Source: Halorubrum californiense DSM 19288
GTDB lineage: Archaea > Halobacteriota > Halobacteria > Halobacteriales > Haloferacaceae
Length of the DNA: 64,000 nt
NCBI RefSeq assembly: GCF_000336875.1
Contig: NZ_AOJK01000050.1
Span: 19,392 to 83,391, forward strand
Direction of reading: 5' to 3'
Below the pieces are notes generated by a model that was given only the letters and a program-made list of their open reading frames with translations, did no database searches and was not told the origin of the DNA. Positions within the stretch are counted from its first letter, which is position 1, and every line of letters starts with the position of its first letter. Positions 42,751 through 51,420 of the stretch are shown one piece after another. The position numbers were made by a program, and so were the translations under genes.

Positions 42751-44175
42751 TCAGTCGTCGGCCTCGGCCGCGACTTCCTCGTCGTCCGCGGCGGGTTCGG
42801 CCGCTTCACCCTCGTCGCCGTCCGCTTCCGTCTCGCCGTCGAGCCGCGGGAAGTTCTCGATGGTCGCGTCGCGGAAGGCGGCCTCGTCGAACTCGTAGTC
42901 GTCCTCGTCGAAGAAGCCGAGGACGGTCTCGACGTCTCGCATCGCGTTCTTCAGCGCGGTCGAGGCGCCCGGCGAGGGCGTGATGTTGAACAGGATGCCG
43001 TCCTCGACGATCTTCGCTTCGCCCATGTCGAGCGCTTTGTTCTCGGTGTCGACGATCTGTGGGCGCACGCCGCCGTACCCCTTCGCGCGGTCGATGTCGT
43101 CGACGTCGACGCTCGGCACGACCTTCTGGACGTTCGGGAGGAACGCGCGCTTCCCGACCGCGGGGAGGTCGTACACGAGGTTGCGCACGACGTACGGGAA
43201 GAGGATCCGGTCCGAGAGGATGTTGACGTAGCTCAGCACGGATTCCGGGTTGAACCCGAACACGTCGACGAAGTCGCTCACCGTCGAGAGGTGGCCGCGT
43301 TCGAGCGCGGGCACGAGCTTCGCGGTCGGCCCGAAGCGGGTAACGCTCCCGTCGTGGACGTCGGCGTCGCCGTGGACCGCCGCGAACGGGAGCTTCTTCA
43401 TCTGGAGCGTGTACACCTTCCCGTTCAGCAGGTCGTCCGCGAGGAAGAAGCTCCCCGCGACCGGCAGCAGCGACATCCCCTCGCCGTACCCCATCTCCTT
43501 GGCGAACTGGAGGCTGTGGGACCCGGCCGCGACGACGACCGCGTCGGCGTCGAACGCGCCGTCGTCGGTCTCGACGCGGAACCCGTCGCCCCGGTCGTCG
43601 ACGCCCGTAACCGCCGTCCCGAGGTGGACGGAGACGCCCTCCTCCTCACGGGCGGCGTCCACGAACGACCTCGCGACCGCGCCGTAGTCGACGACGTAGC
43701 CGTCGGGCGTCTGGAGCGCCTTCAGCTCGGTGTCGGGGTCGCGCCCCTCGACGACCTTCGGCTCCAGCTCGGCGATCTCCTCGCGGCCGATCTCGCGGAG
43801 CTTCGGGAACAGGTCGCCGAACCCGTTCTCGCGGTAGCGCTCCTCCAGCTTGGCGACCTCCTCGTCGCCGACGCCGAGGACCATCTTGCTCCGCTTGCTG
43901 TGCATCTCGCGGTCGGGGTCCGACCCTTCGAGGTAGCCCGCGAGCAGCTCGGCGCCCTCCTTGACCTCCTCGGCCTTTTCGAGGGTGTAGTTCGTCTCGA
44001 TGTCCCCGAAGTGGAGCGTCTGGGAATTGTTCGTCCGGGCGGAGTTGATCGCGGCGATCTCTCGTTCCTTCTCGATCAGCGTGACGTCGTCGACGTCGAT
44101 GAACTTCGCGACCGTGTACAGCAGCGACGCCCCGCTAATCCCTCCGCCGATGATTACGAGATCGGTGTCAGACAT
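42751..44175 (-). CDS. mqo: Malate:quinone oxidoreductase (FAD)
   Basis: The 474-residue flavoprotein starts DTDLVIIGGGISGASLLYTV and has INSARTNNSQTLHFGDIETNY near residue 44, an Mqo-family signature. It also has MLLPV-type substrate-region segments (GMSLLPVAGSFFLADDLLNGKVYT) and KGYGGVRPQIVDTEN with LFNITPSPGASTALKNAMRDVE near the end. The enzyme passes electrons from malate to menaquinone at the inner face of the membrane. An acidic C-terminal tail of about 30 residues is added. ATG at 44175 is fixed by the Rossmann start. Confidence 0.85.
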   Translation of the reverse strand: MSDTDLVIIGGGISGASLLYTVAKFIDVDDVTLIEKEREIAAINSARTNNSQTLHFGDIETNYTLEKAEEVKEGAELLAGYLEGSDPDREMHSKRSKMVLGVGDEEVAKLEERYRENGFGDLFPKLREIGREEIAELEPKVVEGRDPDTELKALQTPDGYVVDYGAVARSFVDAAREEEGVSVHLGTAVTGVDDRGDGFRVETDDGAFDADAVVVAAGSHSLQFAKEMGYGEGMSLLPVAGSFFLADDLLNGKVYTLQMKKLPFAAVHGDADVHDGSVTRFGPTAKLVPALERGHLSTVSDFVDVFGFNPESVLSYVNILSDRILFPYVVRNLVYDLPAVGKRAFLPNVQKVVPSVDVDDIDRAKGYGGVRPQIVDTENKALDMGEAKIVEDGILFNITPSPGASTALKNAMRDVETVLGFFDEDDYEFDEAAFRDATIENFPRLDGETEADGDEGEAAEPAADDEEVAAEADD

Positions 44176-44355
44176 GCGTGGTGAAAGCTCACCTCGTGCG
44201 AGTACCTCCCCCGTTAACCCTTTTACCATCCTCGGCCGAAATCTCCCGGTAGAGAGCCTACGAACGTCGATTTACAATACAACGATCGTCGAAACTCGGT
44301 CGGAGCCGGGTCTCGGGTCGGTCTCACCGACTCGCCTCGCTGGGCTCGGTCCGGC

Positions 44356-45048
44356 CTACTCGTCCCGCGCGGCCCGGTACCGCTCGCGGATCGCCGCGAA
44401 CAGTTTCCGGCCGGTCTCGGTCCGGAGCCGCGGCTCGGTCGTCGCGAAGAACTCGTCGAGGTCGTCGTACTCGCGGAACGCGTCGGGGTCGCCGCGTTCC
44501 GGGTCGTACCGGTCGTCCCGCTCGTAGGTCACGGCCTGAAGACAGGTGTCGAGCAGGTCGCACTCCTTGGCGAGGACCGCCGCCGGCGAGTCGCGAGCCT
44601 CGTACGCCTCCCACGCGTCCCGCACCCGCTCCGGAAGCGGGCCGGCGAGGTCGCGCATGGCCTCGCGCTCGGCGGCGACCTTCGCCTCGCAGTCGGCCGC
44701 CTCTGCGGTCGAATCGGCGCGGGGTGTGTCCTCGCCGTGATCCGCCACGTCGGCCGCCCGGGTCGCCACGTCGCCGGTCTCCGCCTCGGCCACGTCGTGG
44801 ACGACGGCGAGCCGCAGGGCGCGGTCGAGGTCGACGCCCGGCAGGTCGGCGGCCAACCGGTCCCCGAGCGTCAAGACGAGATACGCGACGCCCCACGAGT
44901 GGGCGGCGACGGACTCAGGGTCCTCGACCCCGCGAAGCTGCCAGCCGGTGCGCCGCTCGTCTTTCAGGTCGTAGGCGGCGAGGACGGCGTCGAGCGCCGC
45001 GTCGGCGTCCGCGGGGTCAGCGTTGCCGTCGTCGTCTCCCGGAGCCAT
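44356..45048 (-). CDS. HD-domain hydrolase, YfbR/5'-nucleotidase-like
   Basis: The 230-residue protein has ESVAAHSWGVAYLVLTLG (first metal His), RLAVVHDVAEAETGDV (HD pair) and LAKECDLLDTCLQAV (final Asp). This is the layout of YfbR-type nucleotidases, which cleave deoxyribonucleoside monophosphates. An insert of about 25 charged residues follows the HD pair. It is 12 bp downstream of the phosphoribosyltransferase gene on the same strand, fitting a nucleotide-salvage pair. Confidence 0.87.
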   Translation of the reverse strand: MAPGDDDGNADPADADAALDAVLAAYDLKDERRTGWQLRGVEDPESVAAHSWGVAYLVLTLGDRLAADLPGVDLDRALRLAVVHDVAEAETGDVATRAADVADHGEDTPRADSTAEAADCEAKVAAEREAMRDLAGPLPERVRDAWEAYEARDSPAAVLAKECDLLDTCLQAVTYERDDRYDPERGDPDAFREYDDLDEFFATTEPRLRTETGRKLFAAIRERYRAARDE

Positions 45049-45060
45049 CGCCCCGGCCCG

Positions 45061-45756
45061 CTACTCCGCGAGCGCCCAGGTCTCGTCGCCCACCGGCTCG
45101 GCGACGTCCCGGCGGACCATCTCGTCGATGACCTCGTCGAGGCGGTCGGGCTGGGCGACCTCCATCTCGATCCGACCGATGCCGTGGAACTCCTCCAGGT
45201 AGTGGCGCAGGTCCTCCCGCGAGAACGCCGACTCGTCGGCGCGCTCCATCGCGCCCTCCGTGAGGTCGACCATGTCTTCGAGGAAGTTCCACGGGTAGAC
45301 GACCCACGTCCACTGTTCGAGCCGTTCGCCCACGAAGTCGGGCTGGAACTCTGAGGTGCCGAGCAGCTGGAGCGTCGCGGTGCGGATCTCGGCCGCGTCC
45401 CGGTCGTCGACGTACTCCTCGGCGCGGCGGATCGAGCCGCCGGTGTCGGCGATGTCGTCGATGATGAGGACGTTCTTCCCCTCCACGCTCCCCTCGGGCA
45501 TGGGGTAGCGGATCCGGGGCTCGTCGCTCTTCTCGGCGGCCCCCACGTAGTGTTCCATCTTGAGACTGGTGAGGTCGTTGAGTCCGAGGAAGTCGCAGAC
45601 GCAGCGCCCCGCGAACCAGCCGCCGCGGGCGAGGGCGACGACCACGTCCGGCTCGAAGTCGGCCCGCTTCACCGCATCGGAGACGTTGCGGCAGAGCCCG
45701 TAGATGTACTCCCAGTTGGTGAGCGTGCAGTCGAAGTCGTCCGGGAGGTCGCTCAT
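45061..45756 (-). CDS. Phosphoribosyltransferase, COG2236 type
   Basis: The 231-residue protein has LTNWEYIYGLCRNVSDAV at the start, VVVALARGGWFAGRCVCDFL (loop I) and the PRPP-binding motif NVLIIDDIADTGGSI near residues 108-122. A C-terminal extension has WTWVVYPWNFLEDM. Related archaeal proteins are annotated as hypoxanthine or xanthine phosphoribosyltransferases; substrate is uncertain. It probably shares a transcript with the HD hydrolase. ATG at 45756 is chosen; the much longer open frame upstream is not coding. Confidence 0.88.
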   Translation of the reverse strand: MSDLPDDFDCTLTNWEYIYGLCRNVSDAVKRADFEPDVVVALARGGWFAGRCVCDFLGLNDLTSLKMEHYVGAAEKSDEPRIRYPMPEGSVEGKNVLIIDDIADTGGSIRRAEEYVDDRDAAEIRTATLQLLGTSEFQPDFVGERLEQWTWVVYPWNFLEDMVDLTEGAMERADESAFSREDLRHYLEEFHGIGRIEMEVAQPDRLDEVIDEMVRRDVAEPVGDETWALAE

Positions 45757-45812
45757 ACGAGCGTACCTGCCACCCGCGCGCTGATAAGGGTTTAGCTCCG
45801 CCACTCCTGCCG

Positions 45813-46439
45813 TCACCGCAGCGCCGAGATGAGCGCGATGCCGCCCGCCAACAGCAGCGCGAGCGCGGCCACCGGCTGCCCGCCGCCGACCGCGAGCGAG
45901 ACGCCGTAGACGAGGCCGGCCGCGAGCGCGCCGACGAGCAGGCTCGCCCCCGCGTGGACCGCGACGTTGCGTCGGACGCGGGCGCCCCGACCCACCTGCT
46001 CGCCGAGGCCGACGCCGTGGTCCGCGACGTCCCACGCGACCACGAGCCCGACGGCCGCGACGAGGAGCGCCTCGGCGGGCGCGCCGCGGTACCCCGCGAG
46101 CGCGAGGCCGACCACGCCGACGGCCGCGCCCCACGTCAGGGCCCGCGTCGAACTCCGGAGCGACCCGCCGAGGAACCCGAGCGCGGCGACGCCGAGCAGC
46201 GCGCCGCCCGTCGGACTCGCGACCAGCCCGGCGGTCGCCGCGACGCCCGCGGCCGCGAGGCTCACGACGACCGCGACCGTCGGCGGCCGCGCGTCCGTCT
46301 CGTGGAACTCGGCGACTGCGTCGTCGTCGTGCGCTCGTGCCCCGGTCGCGCCGTCGGCGTCGTCCGTTTTCGCCTCGGTCCTCCCGTCGCCGGCGTGTTC
46401 GCTCCCCGCGGCGTCCCCGTCGCCGATCGCACCGCTCAT
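45813..46439 (-). CDS. Membrane protein of DUF58 operon (DUF7519-like)
   Basis: The 208-residue protein has an acidic 50-residue N-terminus, then about six hydrophobic spans rich in Ala, Gly, Val and Leu, ending LLLAGGIALISALR. Its ATG overlaps the stop of the DUF58 gene by 4 bp (ATGA). Haloarchaeal DUF58 operons often end with such a protein, which I recall as DUF7519. No activity is known. It is the last gene of the four-gene unit. Confidence 0.75.
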   Translation of the reverse strand: MSGAIGDGDAAGSEHAGDGRTEAKTDDADGATGARAHDDDAVAEFHETDARPPTVAVVVSLAAAGVAATAGLVASPTGGALLGVAALGFLGGSLRSSTRALTWGAAVGVVGLALAGYRGAPAEALLVAAVGLVVAWDVADHGVGLGEQVGRGARVRRNVAVHAGASLLVGALAAGLVYGVSLAVGGGQPVAALALLLAGGIALISALR

Positions 46440-47959
46440 CGCGACCACCGCCTCGTCGCGGCCGCGACCGCGACCGGGAAGGAGTCGTCGCCCCACTCGA
46501 CCGCGCGGATCCCCGCCGACCGGAGCGACCGCAGGCGCTGACGTCGCTCGAAGGTCGTCAGCCGCTGGCCGGCGGTTTCGGTCGTCGTCGGGTCCGGCGA
46601 GAGCACCGTCACGAGGTGGCCGTGCGCGTCGATCCGTCGAGCGAGCGTCGCCGCGGTGTCGTCGACGAGGGGGGTGAAGAACAGCACCTGCGCGTCGACC
46701 GGGAGCCGGCGCCGGAACCGCCGGAGCCACAGCGACCGGTAGAACCGCCCGTCGCTCGGGGTCGGCGCCAGCGCCGGGTCGGTGGCCAGCGTCTCGCGCC
46801 CGCGGGCGGCGTGGACGGTCCCGCTGCCGGGCGGGAGCCAGCAGTCGAGCGGCGACAGCGCCGCGATCCCGACCCGGTCGCCGCCGTCGAGGAGCGCGGA
46901 GAACGCTTGGCCGGCGGCCGCGACGCTCGCCTCCACCGCCGTCTCGGCGTCTGGGTCGGCCGCGACGTACGCCGACTCGCGGGCGTCGACGAGCAGCACG
47001 ACGGTGGCGGCGCGCTCCTCGCGCAGCTCGACGGTCGACAGCTCGCCCGTCCGCGCCCGCCGGTTCCAGTCGATCCGCTTCAGCGGGTCGCCGCGGCGGT
47101 ACTCCCGGGTCGCGTGGAACTCGACGCCGGCCCCGCCCACGTCCGTCGGCACCCGCCCGTGGTTGACGGTCGTCAGCCCGCGCAGCGGGAGGTCACCGCC
47201 GGCGGTCAGTTCGGGCGTACAGGCGATCGACGTCGGCGCGTCGAGGGCGGTCGAGCGCTCGCGCGCCCCGGCCGCGTCGCGCGTGATCGCGGTCAGCGGC
47301 TCCCACTCGTGGTCGCCCCGGGCGGCGCGCACGGTGTACTCGAACGTCACCGCCGTCCCGGGCCGCAGCGCCGTCGCGACCCGCGCGGGGCCGTCGACGA
47401 CCGCCAGCCCGGGCGGGACGCCGTCGGAGAGCCGGAGATCCGGGAGCGCCGTCTCCCCGACGTTCACAGCGCGGACGGTCACGCGCACCTCGTCGCCCGG
47501 CGCCGGCGCCTCGTCGCTCACGGAGCGGGTCACCGAGAGCGTCGGCGTCGGCGCGTCGCCCGCCCGCGCGTACACGGCGTAGCCGACGCCCACCGCGCCC
47601 GCGAGCAGCAGCGACGACTGCCGGACGAGCACGCCGAGGCCGACCAGCGCCAGCGCCGCGCCGGCGATCCCCAGCCAGCGGTCGGTCGCGACCTCGCGCC
47701 GGCGCTCCCGGTCGGTCGGCGCGTCGGTCGACGCCGTCGCGGTCGAGTCACCTCCCTCACCGGGCGTCTCGTTCCCCTCTACGGTCGTCTCGCTCACTTG
47801 TCCGGTCGCGACGCCGTCGTTCGCGTTCGATTCGTCCGCGTTCGCCTCGTCCGCGTTCGATTCGTCCGCCTTCTTCCGGGCCGCGCTCCCCGCCTCCGCG
47901 CCGCCCTGCTCCGACTCGCTCGATTCGGACGCGACCGCGGCGCCGCTCGGATCGCTCAC
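46436..47959 (-). CDS. DUF58 domain protein with membrane anchor
   Basis: The 507-residue protein has a low-complexity acidic N-terminus with Asn/Glu/Ala repeats, two close membrane spans near 100-145, a beta-rich extracellular-type domain, and the DUF58 core GVEFHATREYRRGDPLKRIDWNR near 310. A von Willebrand-A-like strand VVLLVDARESAY follows. DUF58 proteins usually work with MoxR ATPases in assembly or activation of other complexes; no moxR gene lies in this unit. The GTG start overlaps the DUF7269-like stop by 4 bp. Confidence 0.87.
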   Translation of the reverse strand: MSDPSGAAVASESSESEQGGAEAGSAARKKADESNADEANADESNANDGVATGQVSETTVEGNETPGEGGDSTATASTDAPTDRERRREVATDRWLGIAGAALALVGLGVLVRQSSLLLAGAVGVGYAVYARAGDAPTPTLSVTRSVSDEAPAPGDEVRVTVRAVNVGETALPDLRLSDGVPPGLAVVDGPARVATALRPGTAVTFEYTVRAARGDHEWEPLTAITRDAAGARERSTALDAPTSIACTPELTAGGDLPLRGLTTVNHGRVPTDVGGAGVEFHATREYRRGDPLKRIDWNRRARTGELSTVELREERAATVVLLVDARESAYVAADPDAETAVEASVAAAGQAFSALLDGGDRVGIAALSPLDCWLPPGSGTVHAARGRETLATDPALAPTPSDGRFYRSLWLRRFRRRLPVDAQVLFFTPLVDDTAATLARRIDAHGHLVTVLSPDPTTTETAGQRLTTFERRQRLRSLRSAGIRAVEWGDDSFPVAVAAATRRWSR

Positions 47960-48507
47960 GCCGCACCCCCTTGGATCCGTCCGATCTCGTCGACCGCGGC
48001 CCGGAGCCCGTACCAGTAGTTCGAGCGCCCCCTGATCCCGGCCGACAGCCGGATCCGGAGCGGGTACGTGGACCGGCTGTCGAAGAACGCGGCCGCGGCG
48101 GGGTCGTCCGTCCACGTCCCGTCGTCGACGGCCGCCGCCGCGGCCGCCGCCGAGCAGTTGCGGTCGCGGGTGACGGCGTCGACCGCGACCTCCCGGACCC
48201 GGTCGCGGAGGTCCCTGCGGTCTCGGTAGCTACCCGGCGCCGCGCTGGCGACCCGCGCGATCCGCTCGTCGAGGTCCGAGCCGGGCACCGCGGCGGGGGC
48301 GCGCCGCTCCGGCTCGCCGGGGTCCGTCGGCAGTCGCCGCCGATCGCGGCGCGCGTTCGCGTACCGGACCCCTTGGACCAAGCCGAGGACGCCGAGCAGC
48401 GTGACGACCGCCGAGGTGGGGGAGATGGCGGCCGCGATGCCTCGGTCGAGCGCCGCGAGGAGGCCGACGGCCACCGCCAGCACCCCCGCGACCGCGAGCG
48501 GTCGCAC
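47956..48507 (-). CDS. DUF7269-like membrane protein
   Basis: The 183-residue protein has two N-terminal membrane spans (LAVAGVLAVAVGLLAALDRG, SAVVTLLGVLGLVQGVRYAN), then a soluble part with RDRNCSAAAAAAAVDDGTWTDDPAAAAFF and a C-terminal RLSAGIRGRSNYWYGLRAAVDEI. The last motifs are typical of the middle protein in haloarchaeal DUF4129-DUF58 operons. It starts with GTG at 48507, and its stop overlaps the DUF58 start. Confidence 0.8.
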   Translation of the reverse strand: MRPLAVAGVLAVAVGLLAALDRGIAAAISPTSAVVTLLGVLGLVQGVRYANARRDRRRLPTDPGEPERRAPAAVPGSDLDERIARVASAAPGSYRDRRDLRDRVREVAVDAVTRDRNCSAAAAAAAVDDGTWTDDPAAAAFFDSRSTYPLRIRLSAGIRGRSNYWYGLRAAVDEIGRIQGGAA

Positions 48508-48559
48508 TACGGGTCACCTCCGGCGGAGCCGGCGCCCGCGGCCGCGACACCGTCGCGGG

Positions 48560-49507
48560 TCACGAGTCCCCTCCGTGTCGCTCCTCGATCCGGCGCAGCG
48601 CCTCGACGGCGCGGCGCTCGCGGTCGTCGGTCGCGTCCTCACCGCCGTACCGCACGCGCTCGAACACCTCGGTGAGCGCGGTCACCGGCTCCTCGTCGAC
48701 GCCCGCGTCGACCGCGGCGGTCGCGAACTCCGCCGGCGTCGACGACGCCGGGCGGTCGACGTCGAGGACGTCGGTCATGTCCCGCCACGCCCGGTACACC
48801 TCGTTGTCCGCGTCCGACGACTCGATCCGGTCGGCGGCCTCGCCGGCCGTCCGCCCGACTGCGGCGAGGTCCGGCGGCTCGTCGGCCGGCTCGTCGGTCC
48901 GGCCGCCCGCGTCCCCGTCCGCCTCGTCGTCGCCGCCGGCGAGGAGGAGCGCGGCGACGCTCGCTATCACCGCGACCACGACGACGACCGCGAACAGGAT
49001 CTGCGGCGCCGACGCCGCGCCCTCGCCGCTCCCGAACCCGCCGCCGCCGGCCGCGCCCGCCGGCAACAGCCCCGTCCCGTTACCGCCGAGGCCGAGCCCG
49101 ATGGAGACGTTCTCGGCGACCGAGCGACACGTCGACAGCACCCAGAAGAGAACCCCGATCGGCGCGCCCATGACACCGGCGACGGCGACGCTCGCGAGCG
49201 GCGAGGCCGTGTCCCGGTAGGTGATCCCGGCGAGCAGCGTCACCCCGACGAGCAGCGCGATCACCGCGGGGGGTTCCCTGAGGGCCGGGAAACAGAGCCC
49301 CGACGCGGAGAACTCGCCTCCCTCGCCCGACGACGTGAGGACGCCGGGGTCTCCGGCGTCTGATCCGACGCTCGGCGCGTCGCCGCCGCTCCCCCCGAAC
49401 CCGCCGCTACCCGTGTCGACGGCGGTGTCCAGCGTCGCCGCTGCGACGCCGAGCGCGACGAGGGCGAGGAGGGCGACGACGACCGCGACGAGGGCGTCCC
49501 GCTTCAC
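48560..49507 (-). CDS. DUF4129 domain membrane protein
   Basis: The 315-residue protein has an N-terminal hydrophobic segment, four or five membrane spans in the first 190 residues, an acidic linker, and a cytoplasmic DUF4129 domain with NEVYRAWRDMTDVLDVDRPASSTPAEFATAAVDAG split over residues 235-270 and VRYGG near 290. DUF4129 often lies beside transglutaminase and DUF58/MoxR genes. It is the first gene of this operon, 52 bp before the DUF7269-like start. Confidence 0.85.
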   Translation of the reverse strand: MKRDALVAVVVALLALVALGVAAATLDTAVDTGSGGFGGSGGDAPSVGSDAGDPGVLTSSGEGGEFSASGLCFPALREPPAVIALLVGVTLLAGITYRDTASPLASVAVAGVMGAPIGVLFWVLSTCRSVAENVSIGLGLGGNGTGLLPAGAAGGGGFGSGEGAASAPQILFAVVVVVAVIASVAALLLAGGDDEADGDAGGRTDEPADEPPDLAAVGRTAGEAADRIESSDADNEVYRAWRDMTDVLDVDRPASSTPAEFATAAVDAGVDEEPVTALTEVFERVRYGGEDATDDRERRAVEALRRIEERHGGDS

Positions 49508-49623
49508 GTCAGCGAATACGACGGCCGCCGGGAATAGCTTTCGGCGACGGCGACTCGAACGAGGGACCGCCGGACGACGCCGACTACCCGCCCTCGCTCT
49601 CGCCTATCCGCCCTCGCTCTCGC

Positions 49624-50673
49624 CTATCCGTCCTCGCTCCCGTCGACGACGTCGTCGAGCGAGGTGGTCGGGAACAGCGCGTCGACGTCGGGGTCGGGAT
49701 CGACGAGGCGGTACGCGGTCCCGTCGGGCTCGACGACCCCGGCGTCCGCGAGGTGGTCGAGGTGCGAGAACGCCTCGCCGGGGCCGTGGAGGACGTGGAT
49801 CTCCTCCAGCGAGCCGAACAGCGCGGCCGACACCTCCCACGCGGTCGCGGGCCCCGACTCGTCGAGGACCTCGATCACGCGGCGTGTCCGGTGGCGGTGG
49901 TGGTCGAGGATCGTCGCCGCCCGGCGGCTCGGCTCGTCGATCCGCCAGCGGTGTCCGGGGTGGGCGGCGTCGAAGTCGCGAGCGACGATCCGCGCGAGGC
50001 TCTCGGCGTAGGCCGCGAGCGCGCCCTCGACGCGCACGTCCGCGCCGCCGACGTTCGGGGTGTACTTCGGGAGCAGCGCGTCGCCCGTGAAGACCTCCTC
50101 GGTCGCCTCGGTGCCGGCGACCGGTTCGTGGTCCGGCACCGTCCGCGGGTCGAACGCGAACCCGGAGAGCCCGGCGGTGTGGCCGGGGAGATGAAGGGCT
50201 TCGAGTTCGACGCCGCCGGCCTCGATCGCGTCGCCGTCCGCGAACGTCGTCACGTCGGCGGGCTCCCCCGAGAGGTCCGAGCTGACCGCGTCGAAGAAGT
50301 CGATCAGTCGCTCTCGGTCGGCGGCGGGCATCCCCCACCGCTCGAACGTCTCGCGCTGGAGGTCGCGGTCGGCGAACAGCGGCGTCTCCGTCCCGTCGAC
50401 GAGGCCGGCGTCGGCCTCGTGGACGTACACGTCGGCGCCCCCCGCGGCCTGAATCTCGCCGGCGAGCCCCGCGTGGTCCGGGTGCCAGTGGGTGAGGACG
50501 ACGGCGTCGATGTCGGCGAACGTGTGGCCGTACTCGGCGAGGCCGTTGACCAACTCCTCGCGTACCTCCGGGAGCGCGACGCCCGTGTCGACGAGCGCCG
50601 TCGTCTCGCCGTCGAGCAGGTACGCGTCGTTCTCGCCCTCGAAGACGGTGTTGCCGAGCTGGATCCGTTTCAC
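49624..50673 (-). CDS. MBL-fold metallo-hydrolase
   Basis: The 349-residue protein has the beta-lactamase-fold motif VVLTHWHPDHAGLAG near residue 55, HLPGHTAGLSGF for the next His, FTGDALLPKYTPNVGG with the bridging Asp, and FDAAHPGHRW for the last His. The C-terminal 80 residues form a winged-helix-like part (SGPATAWEVSAALF, FSHLDHLADAGVVEPDGTAY), as in LACTB2-type proteins. Substrate is unknown. GTG at 50673 is preferred over an upstream codon because VKRIQLGNTVFEGEN begins the fold. Confidence 0.87.
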   Translation of the reverse strand: MKRIQLGNTVFEGENDAYLLDGETTALVDTGVALPEVREELVNGLAEYGHTFADIDAVVLTHWHPDHAGLAGEIQAAGGADVYVHEADAGLVDGTETPLFADRDLQRETFERWGMPAADRERLIDFFDAVSSDLSGEPADVTTFADGDAIEAGGVELEALHLPGHTAGLSGFAFDPRTVPDHEPVAGTEATEEVFTGDALLPKYTPNVGGADVRVEGALAAYAESLARIVARDFDAAHPGHRWRIDEPSRRAATILDHHRHRTRRVIEVLDESGPATAWEVSAALFGSLEEIHVLHGPGEAFSHLDHLADAGVVEPDGTAYRLVDPDPDVDALFPTTSLDDVVDGSEDG

Positions 50674-50777
50674 ACGACCATGTCTCGCGGCGCGCATTTC
50701 AGGGTTGCCACCGCGGCGAGCCCGGCCGAGGTCACCCGGTCAGGAGGGCTTTTACTCGCGCGCCCCTCACCGCCGAT

Positions 50778-51155
50778 ATGGAGTACCAACCGGGCGTGTG
50801 TAACATCGGACCGACCCAACAGCGACGGCGGCTCCTCCTCGGCGTCGGGTCGCTGCTGGCCGCCGTCGCCTACGTCGCGGCGGTCGTCGCGCTCGCGTGG
50901 CCGCGGTGGGCGCTCGTCCTCTCCGTGGTCCCGCTGTACGGCGCCGCGATGGGCGCGCTGCAGTACCGCGAGCGCTTCTGTGTCGGCTTCGCCGGCATGG
51001 GCGTCTTCGACGTGGGCGAAGGTGCGAACGAGATCGAGAACGAAGAGGCGCTCGCCGCGGACCGCAAGAAGGCGGTCAAGCTCAACGCGAAGGCGATGGC
51101 GATCGGCGCGGCCGGGACGGTGGCCGTCTTCGCTGCGGTGACCGCGTTCCTGTAG
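50778..51155 (+). CDS. Two-span membrane protein, haloarchaeal
   Basis: The 125-residue protein begins MEYQPGVCNIGPTQQRRRL. Two membrane spans follow (LLLGVGSLLAAVAYVAAVVAL, WALVLSVVPLYGAAMGALQY), then a loop with ERFCVGFAGMGVFDVGE and a charged helix, and a last hydrophobic stretch. The C-N-I-G-P start is a pattern I have seen in small haloarchaeal membrane proteins. Function is unknown. It lies just before the first TnpB element. Confidence 0.78.
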   Translation: MEYQPGVCNIGPTQQRRRLLLGVGSLLAAVAYVAAVVALAWPRWALVLSVVPLYGAAMGALQYRERFCVGFAGMGVFDVGEGANEIENEEALAADRKKAVKLNAKAMAIGAAGTVAVFAAVTAFL

Positions 51156-51269
51156 TCGGTAGCCTGAATGTGCGCCCCATAACATCTGTAAATACAGCCC
51201 ACCTAGCGGGCAAGAGGTACTAAGTCCCGGCTGCGAGTTAACGCCGACGAGGTAACCACGTAAGTGAGT

Positions 51270-51420
51270 CACCTTCTCCGCCCTGAAAGACGGAGCTTGT
51301 CGGTGGACTTCCGTTCTGGCCGACCCTACTGGGTGGCAGACGAGTAGCCGCCATTCACGTTCAGCGTCCCCGACTTCAGGGCGAGGTGACGTGTCGCCCC
51401 TCCGTGCGGAGACTTTTGCC
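51270..51420 (-). ncRNA. Probable reRNA (omega-RNA) of TnpB element 1
   Basis: TnpB guide RNAs overlap the 3' end of tnpB and run to the element's right end. This segment covers the last part of the coding region and about 55 bp beyond, with the hairpin CTCCGCCCTGAAAGACGGAG (plus-strand reading) at 51276-51295. The limits are inferred from this general rule, not from expression data. Confidence 0.4.

Noticed and set aside
48505..48563. 18-codon frame between the DUF4129 and DUF7269-like genes
   Set aside because: It starts with GTG overlapping a stop and ends at the next start, but it is too short and simple in composition to call a leader peptide.
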